DNA of 36,876 nucleotides from Bacilli bacterium (GTDB taxonomy: Bacteria; Bacillota_I; Bacilli_A; RF39; UBA660): the NCBI GenBank assembly GCA_017477845.1, contig JAFUTR010000054.1:1-36876 (forward strand). Direction: 5' to 3'. This document shows, piece after piece, positions 33,183 to 36,876 of the stretch. Numbering within the stretch: the stretch's first letter is position 1; every line of letters begins with the position of its first letter. The notes below the pieces were generated by a model. It saw nothing but the letters and a program-made list of their open reading frames with translations, was not told the DNA's origin and made no database searches. The translations under genes and the position numbers were made by a program.

Positions 33183-33613
33183 CATTTATAGACTGCTATG
33201 TCAAGAGCAAGTGCAAATTTTATTACTGAGCTTTGTTTAATATGATCAACCATATCAGGTCCACATCTAAAAGTCTTTTCAAATTCTTTTACTTTTACAC
33301 CATGAATAAAATGATCTTTAAAAAATCTTTGTTCATGATAAGAAAAATCTTTGATTATATCGTTTATCTCATCAAGTTTTTCTTTATACTCTCTCAAAAA
33401 CTCATCTCTTTTTTCAACATAAGATTCTATACTAGATCTATTTGTTGGTGAAGATTGTACCTTGATGTCAAATAGTTGACCTGCTAGTGGAGGTGGCAGA
33501 ACATTTCTGTACTTAAATTGAATCATGTTTAAATCCTTGGTGTGTTCTACTACATTCTTTCTAGTCTCAACATAATCGAACATATCTAGTTCTTTTAAAC
33601 TCAATAATTTCAT
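33182..33613 (-). CDS. Mobile-element protein, possible ArpU/sigma-like regulator
   Basis: 143 residues from the ATG at 33613, which has GGGGG six bases upstream; an ATG two codons earlier sits against that site. The C-terminal ~75 residues are a charged helix (RDEFLREYKEKLDEINDII), then YHEQRFFKDHFIHGVKVKEF and a helix-turn-helix-like end. That arrangement resembles phage ArpU or sigma region 4 proteins, but I cannot confirm it. The gene is preceded by a promoter, a leader and a strong hairpin, and followed by a terminator, so it can be expressed separately from the recombinases. Confidence 0.55.
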   Translation of the reverse strand: MKLLSLKELDMFDYVETRKNVVEHTKDLNMIQFKYRNVLPPPLAGQLFDIKVQSSPTNRSSIESYVEKRDEFLREYKEKLDEINDIIKDFSYHEQRFFKDHFIHGVKVKEFEKTFRCGPDMVDHIKQSSVIKFALALDIAVYK

Positions 33614-33630
33614 ATGCATCCCCCATTAAG

Positions 33631-33682
33631 TAAAAAAGAAGAGAAATAATGGCAATTTAATAAAAGCTACTACTTCTCTTCT
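33631..33682 (-). terminator. Terminator or attenuator before the ArpU-like gene
   Basis: Minus-strand RNA: a 17-base stem, 5' arm AGAAGAGAAGTAGTAGC and 3' arm GCCATTATTTCTCTTCT, with two G-U pairs and one mismatch, a 12-base loop, and then TTTTTT. It stands 18 bases before the next start codon and 140 bases after the promoter. Confidence 0.75.
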
Positions 33683-33816
33683 ATTTTTAACTTTAACTTT
33701 GGCTTTGAGGGGTCGAATCCCTTTATCGAACTTTGCTTTGAAGATAAATACTTCAACTTATTAAAAACAATTAGTTCCATAAAGACCACTTCCAATCCCA
33801 TCAAACCACTTAACAT
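33670..33816 (-). CDS. Possible 48-aa leader peptide
   Basis: An open frame of 48 codons beginning MLSGLMGLEVVFMELIVFNK and ending in KGFDPSKPKLKLKIEEK. Its stop codon is inside the 5' arm of the downstream terminator-like hairpin. The predicted transcript start is only about 8 bases before the first ATG, so there is no ribosome binding site for it; an ATG five codons later follows AAGTGG. It could be a real leader peptide or chance within a structured RNA. Confidence 0.3.
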   Translation of the reverse strand: MLSGLMGLEVVFMELIVFNKLKYLSSKQSSIKGFDPSKPKLKLKIEEK

Positions 33817-33830
33817 ATAAATTGTTATTT

Positions 33831-33858
33831 ATTATATAGTTTTCTTGGAAAAAGTCAA
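33831..33858 (-). promoter_or_regulatory. Strong promoter of the leader/ArpU-like transcript
   Basis: TTGACT (33858-33853), 16-base spacer, perfect TATAAT (33836-33831). It is the best sigma-A promoter of the accessory region and directs transcription toward the recombinases. Confidence 0.8.
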
Positions 33859-33865
33859 TAACAAT

Positions 33866-33912
33866 TAAAAAAAATGAAACAATTTGTATCTCTACATAAT
33901 TATTTCATTTTA
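33866..33912 (-). terminator. Terminator after the 107-aa unknown gene
   Basis: Imperfect inverted repeat AAAATGAAATAATTATGTA with TACAAATTGTTTCATTTT around a four-base loop, followed on the minus strand by eight T. It lies 75 bases after the stop at 33986. Confidence 0.7.
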
Positions 33913-33985
33913 CTATATTTTATCATACTCAGATAGGAAAACAAGTGGTGAATTATATAGGTGTTTAGGGGGTGGAATTTTCGCT

Positions 33986-34309
33986 TTAAAGCCCTATTTT
34001 ACAACGATTTATGATAAATTTTTCATCATTATTTTCGATTAAACTTTTTAAATCTTCATAGTAGATTTTAGCATCCATTACATTATTAAACTTTTTATAT
34101 AATAATGGACATGCTATTTTATTTTTTGTTTTAATATTTAAATATACTTCATAAGAATCATCTCTTATGTATTGATTTATGATTATTTCTATCCATCCAT
34201 CTAAAAATTCTATTTGATAATCATCAAACATATCTTTTTTATACTTAATTGTTTCTTTATCATTAAAGCAATATTCCTGAAGTTCATCAATTATATCATT
34301 TGTTTTCAT
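33986..34309 (-). CDS. 107-aa unknown accessory protein
   Basis: 107 residues, soluble, acidic N-terminus (DIIDELQEYCFNDKETIKYK), strand pair (YQIEFLDGWIEIIINQYI; SYEVYLNIKTKNKI) and a C-terminal helix (DAKIYYEDLKSLIENNDEKF). This alpha-beta layout is common among immunity and antitoxin-like proteins but no family is recognised. AGGTGG precedes the ATG, and an extended -10 promoter lies upstream. Confidence 0.6.
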   Translation of the reverse strand: MKTNDIIDELQEYCFNDKETIKYKKDMFDDYQIEFLDGWIEIIINQYIRDDSYEVYLNIKTKNKIACPLLYKKFNNVMDAKIYYEDLKSLIENNDEKFIINRCKIGL

Positions 34310-34338
34310 GCTTCCACCTCATTTGCAATGTATTTAGT

Positions 34339-34347
34339 ATTATAACA
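34339..34347 (-). promoter_or_regulatory. Extended -10 promoter of the 107-aa gene
   Basis: TGTTATAAT on the minus strand, about 30 bases before the start codon. No -35 at standard spacing. Confidence 0.5.
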
Positions 34348-34403
34348 AATAATCTATAATCTGTAATCAAAATTATCTATTTATTAATATTATACTTATT
34401 TTT

Positions 34404-35126
34404 TTAATTTTGTATCGCTAATTTTAAATATTTTAATAATTCTTTTTTCTTTTCATAATGACTTAATAATATATCAAAGTGCATTCTATAATCCTCCATT
34501 AATATTTTATATATTTCTAGCTTGCCTTTATCCTTATAATGTTTTCTAAATTCTTTTTCTCTAGTACCAAACTCATCAAATAAATATACTAGTGAATAAT
34601 CATTTATATTAGTCCATGCTATACCTTTCATTAAATTAATAACAATATCACGATCATCTTTGTCTTCAAAATTCATTTTATGTGGAAATATTTTATATTT
34701 TTGAAATGTTTTATAATCATCAGTAAATATCACATTATTATAAAAATTATTAATTATAGTTTTATCCATTTCTTTTGTAAAATATGGAATATTATCATTA
34801 TCTCCCCAATACTTTTTACATAAAAGAAATTCAGGAACTTGTGATTCAAGAATCATTTGAATCATTAAGTCTTTATGTGATACAGTTGGAAAATTCATAT
34901 CAAAGTAATATAAGAAATTATTTAACATATCTAAAAATTGTTCATTCCCAGTAAGATAGCCTTTCTCTACTAAAGTAGTTTTTATAGCTGGTGTTTTTTC
35001 ATCAGTTATTAAATCAATTATCTTATCTATTTTATTACTATTAATTAATTGATATAATCTTCCACCATTGTCTGATTTTTTTAAAGCTAGTTGTTTTAAA
35101 TCTTCTTTTCTTTTTTTATTTTTCAA
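34404..35126 (-). CDS. 240-aa unknown accessory protein, divergent from the XRE regulator
   Basis: 240 residues from TTG 35126, preceded by AGGTGAT with five bases between; the in-frame GTG nine bases upstream is part of that site. Soluble and mainly helical: KKRKEDLKQLALKKSDNGGR, a central KDLMIQMILESQVPEFLLCK and a lysine-rich C-terminal helix (LLSHYEKKKELLKYLKLAIQ). No catalytic motif or family recognised. It is transcribed divergently from the double-HTH regulator with 103 bases between starts, an arrangement that suggests control by that protein. Confidence 0.6.
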   Translation of the reverse strand: MKNKKRKEDLKQLALKKSDNGGRLYQLINSNKIDKIIDLITDEKTPAIKTTLVEKGYLTGNEQFLDMLNNFLYYFDMNFPTVSHKDLMIQMILESQVPEFLLCKKYWGDNDNIPYFTKEMDKTIINNFYNNVIFTDDYKTFQKYKIFPHKMNFEDKDDRDIVINLMKGIAWTNINDYSLVYLFDEFGTREKEFRKHYKDKGKLEIYKILMEDYRMHFDILLSHYEKKKELLKYLKLAIQN

Positions 35127-35146
35127 TAGTATCACCTGTCTTTCTT

Positions 35147-35155
35147 ATTATATCA
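35147..35155 (-). promoter_or_regulatory. Extended -10 promoter of the 240-aa gene
   Basis: TGATATAAT on the minus strand about 20 bases before the TTG start; no standard -35. Confidence 0.5.
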
Positions 35156-35182
35156 CACAAATATAAAATGACCCAGCAATTT

Positions 35183-35222
35183 ATTAATATTCGGTTATTT
35201 AATGGGAAAATTAATATTAGGT
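35183..35222. repeat. Direct repeat between divergent genes (candidate XRE operator)
   Basis: ATTAATATTCGGT (35183-35195) and ATTAATATTAGGT (35210-35222) differ at one of 13 bases and start 27 bases apart. The second copy runs into the ribosome binding site of the XRE gene. Confidence 0.4.
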
Positions 35223-35229
35223 GATATTT

Positions 35230-35655
35230 ATGTTAAACAACAACTTAAAATATTGTAGAGAGGAATTAGAAATGACTCAAGAAGAACTTGGATTTGTTTT
35301 TGGAGTATCAAGAAAAACCGTTACTGGTTGGGAAACAAATCAAGATCCTATGCCACTTCCTAAAATGGTAAAGTTTTCTAATCTATATAAGTATTCCATA
35401 GATTATATAATGGGATTAAGAAGAAATAATGATAATTACATAGAAATAAATAAACTTAATAAAAAACAAGTCGGTGCCAATCTTAAAAAGATTAGGAACA
35501 AACTTGGTTTAACTCAACAACAAATAGCTGATGAGTGTATGATTACACAACCTACTTATAGTGGTTACGAATCTGGTAAATTTCTAGTAACTTCACTTAC
35601 ATTATACACTATTTGTTATAATCACAAACTATCAATATATGAAATATTAAAATAA
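35230..35655 (+). CDS. Double helix-turn-helix XRE-family regulator
   Basis: 141 residues from ATG 35230; AGGTGAT precedes it, and an upstream in-frame GTG is within that site. Two HTH_3 domains are seen: residues about 5-62 (KYCREELEMTQEELGFVFGV, SRKTVTGWETNQDPMP) and 83-138 (LKKIRNKLGLTQQQIADECM, ITQPTYSGYESGK). Two full domains in one chain would let one molecule bind a direct repeat. It is divergent from the 240-aa gene and convergent with hsdS. It is the only plus-strand gene of the accessory region. Confidence 0.85.
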   Translation: MLNNNLKYCREELEMTQEELGFVFGVSRKTVTGWETNQDPMPLPKMVKFSNLYKYSIDYIMGLRRNNDNYIEINKLNKKQVGANLKKIRNKLGLTQQQIADECMITQPTYSGYESGKFLVTSLTLYTICYNHKLSIYEILK

Positions 35656-35694
35656 AAAGGACTATACAAACATATTTTGCATAAGTCCTTTTTT
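35654..35694. terminator. Bidirectional terminator between XRE gene and hsdS
   Basis: AAAAAGGACT and AGTCCTTTTTT pair around an AT-rich loop; T or A runs on both sides serve both convergent genes, and the stem overlaps the hsdS stop codon. Confidence 0.75.
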
Positions 35695-36846
35695 AAATAA
35701 ATCCAATTTAGATAACTTATTACTCTCTTTATCTATAAGATTATCTATAATGCTTAAAATACTAGAGTCTTTTTCTTGTTTTTCAATTGATGGTATAACT
35801 AGAGGAATATTTAATATATCTTCTTTTTTTAAGTTAGTTTGATTAACTCCATCATCAAATTTTAAATAATAGAGATTTCTATTTAATAAATAAAATAAGT
35901 ATTTAGAATTAATTTTATTGTTATCTTTTATTTGAATTCTACAAATTCTTTGATTTAAACTATATTTTTCATCTTCATCTATATAATAACATTTTGCCAA
36001 TGCCTTACCATTAGGAAGATCACTCATAACCATAGTAATATCATTTTTATACAAAGGTGTTAGTTGTTCAGAACATTTTTTTATTATAGCTCCTTCAGTA
36101 GATATAAATTTTGAATTTATCAATATGTATTTTCCATTCTCATCAACTATATTTTCATGACCTTTACCATTTTCAAACAATGCTATATCCGACAATAAAT
36201 AATCAGTTCCTTCTACTTCTTTAAATAATTCATTATATAATCCTTTTTTAAATAACTTAAGGTCTTCAATTTTCTTAGATTGTAGTTCTATTTTTTTATC
36301 TAGTAATGATAGAAAATTGGATACCTTAACTTGTTCATTTTTATCTGGATAAGATATACTAAATTTTTCCAATCCTTTAATGGTCAACTGTGGTTGAGCA
36401 GATCCAAAGTTTGTTTTTGAAACTTGATTTTCAAACATTTGAGATTTCATATAAGAATACAAATATTTAGGAATAACACTATCATTATTTCTAATTATAA
36501 CCATGCCAGAGTTTATTCTAACATTATCATAAGGTATAACATTATCATATAATACAACATTACCAACAGTACCTCTAGTAGTTAATACTATATCATTTCT
36601 GATCAACTTACCATTTCTTAATAATTCATCTTTTTCTTTAGTAATAAATAATTTATTATTAAAATTAAAACCTTGTTTTGTAACATTACCAGCATTTAAA
36701 AATAAACAGTATTCATTATCAAAAAAATCATTTTCTTTAGGATAATTTTTTCCTCTATCTCCATCTATGATAGATGATAGTTCAGATAATTTTTCATTTT
36801 TCCATTCAGAATTAAATTCTTTAAATCTTAATTTAGGCTTACTCAT
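35662..36846 (-). CDS. hsdS: Type I restriction-modification specificity subunit HsdS
   Basis: 394 residues with the two-repeat architecture of HsdS. The N-terminus KPKLRFKEFNSEWKNEKLSE is typical. Target recognition domain 1 spans about 20-165 and ends with SQPQLTIKGLEKF-like AQPQLTIKGLEKFSISYPD, followed by a conserved helix (QVKVSNFLSLLDKKIELQ). Domain 2 spans about 215-350 and ends VNQTNLKKEDILNIPL, then a second conserved helix (KDSSILSIIDNLIDKES). It determines the DNA sequence bound by the HsdM/HsdR complex. GGTGAGATA precedes the ATG. The preceding gene, seen only as a tail, is probably hsdM. Confidence 0.95.
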   Translation of the reverse strand: MSKPKLRFKEFNSEWKNEKLSELSSIIDGDRGKNYPKENDFFDNEYCLFLNAGNVTKQGFNFNNKLFITKEKDELLRNGKLIRNDIVLTTRGTVGNVVLYDNVIPYDNVRINSGMVIIRNNDSVIPKYLYSYMKSQMFENQVSKTNFGSAQPQLTIKGLEKFSISYPDKNEQVKVSNFLSLLDKKIELQSKKIEDLKLFKKGLYNELFKEVEGTDYLLSDIALFENGKGHENIVDENGKYILINSKFISTEGAIIKKCSEQLTPLYKNDITMVMSDLPNGKALAKCYYIDEDEKYSLNQRICRIQIKDNNKINSKYLFYLLNRNLYYLKFDDGVNQTNLKKEDILNIPLVIPSIEKQEKDSSILSIIDNLIDKESNKLSKLDLFKKGLMQNMFV

Positions 36847-36850
36847 TATC

Positions 36851-36876
36851 TCACCACCAGTCCTTAAGTTTAATAA
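36851..36876 (-). CDS. C-terminal tail of a probable hsdM (partial)
   Basis: The only open frame at the window edge that runs into a stop near the hsdS start ends in IKLKDWW and TGA at 36851-36853, four bases before the hsdS ATG. Close spacing before hsdS fits the methyltransferase subunit hsdM. Only seven residues are visible, so identity is inferred from position. Confidence 0.4.

Larger units (their letters stand above)
33620..33985. other. Gene-poor 366-base regulatory region
   Basis: No long gene. It contains, in the minus-strand direction, a terminator (33912-33866), a strong promoter (33858-33831), a leader of about 140 bases with a 48-codon frame, and a long terminator-like hairpin (33682-33631) directly before the gene at 33613. 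The stretch 33913-33985 shows no recognised element. Confidence 0.7.

Noticed and set aside
33707-33723. GAGGGGTCGAATCCCTT resembling a tRNA T arm
   Set aside because: No acceptor stem, anticodon arm or D arm can be placed around it, and it falls in the leader of the promoter at 33831.
35126-35135. GTG start for the 240-aa gene, and similar GTG/TTG starts for rnhC, rbgA, Y-polymerase, XRE and the membrane protein at 24132
   Set aside because: In the first five cases the upstream GTG is part of, or overlaps, the ribosome binding site (such as AGGTGAT); for the 24132 gene the earlier TTG is too close to AGGAG. The codon a few triplets downstream has proper spacing.
35662-36846. Phase-variable hsdS locus with inverting partial copies
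   Set aside because: Only one hsdS is in the window, no inverted partial copy or invertase-size recombinase is beside it, and the large recombinases are at the far end of the element. Sequence beyond the right edge could change this.
1-36876. CRISPR array or mycoplasma-type genetic code
   Set aside because: No regularly spaced repeats were seen. TGA serves as stop in several well-defined genes while tryptophan is TGG, so the standard bacterial code applies.

Overview
The window is very AT-rich, uses the standard bacterial code and is organised like a Bacilli/Firmicutes chromosome. TGA ends several genes (for example the low-molecular-weight phosphatase at 26524 and the recombinase at 29215), so it is not the Mycoplasma code. 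Markers of this group are RNase HIII, RbgA, the ylbD-ylbE-ylbF-rsmD cluster, a ParE/ParC topoisomerase IV pair and strong AGGAGG or AGGTGAT ribosome binding sites. The pilin-like protein style and extreme AT content suggest an uncultured gut Bacilli lineage (RF39/Erysipelotrichia-like); that placement is inference. Almost everything is on the minus strand; only rnhC and one XRE regulator are on the plus strand.

Core chromosome (1-29214). From the left: the start of a probable transposase/HTH gene; an exported Cthe_2159-type protein; TspO; a Y-family polymerase-YolD operon with a LexA box touching its -35 element; a lysine/glutamate-rich membrane protein and a small membrane-anchored protein; MntP; a PaaI-type thioesterase; tRNA-Leu(UAG) and a CAU tRNA (probably Ile2); rnhC; an SPFH protein with zinc ribbons; a prepilin-like protein; then ylbD, ylbE, a U32 (RlhA-like) protein, ylbF and rsmD, listed in transcription order. 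Next come parE, a small unknown gene and parC, followed by a further unknown gene. A pair of apparently paralogous unknown genes lies next to priA. The last core block is transcribed rbgA, polysaccharide deacetylase, low-molecular-weight phosphatase, lysA, membrane protein, rnhB.

Mobile/accessory region (29215-36876, right end not in the window). It begins exactly against the rbgA promoter with two overlapping large serine recombinases, followed by small element genes (a DUF6870-like protein, a 67-aa protein, a 47-aa single-pass membrane protein and a possible ArpU-like regulator). A strong promoter and a terminator hairpin lie upstream of these and enclose a leader of about 190 nt that can encode 48 aa. 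Beyond this are two genes of unknown function, a divergent double-HTH XRE regulator, and the specificity subunit of a type I restriction-modification system with the probable tail of hsdM at the window edge. This looks like an integrative element carrying defence cargo.

Many promoters I could see have an extended -10 (TGnTATAAT or TGnTATTAT), often with a weak -35. I found no CRISPR array. The least explained pieces are the leader/attenuator region, the two unknown accessory genes next to the XRE regulator, the tandem paralogues at 19872-21217, and the extra gene between parE and parC.
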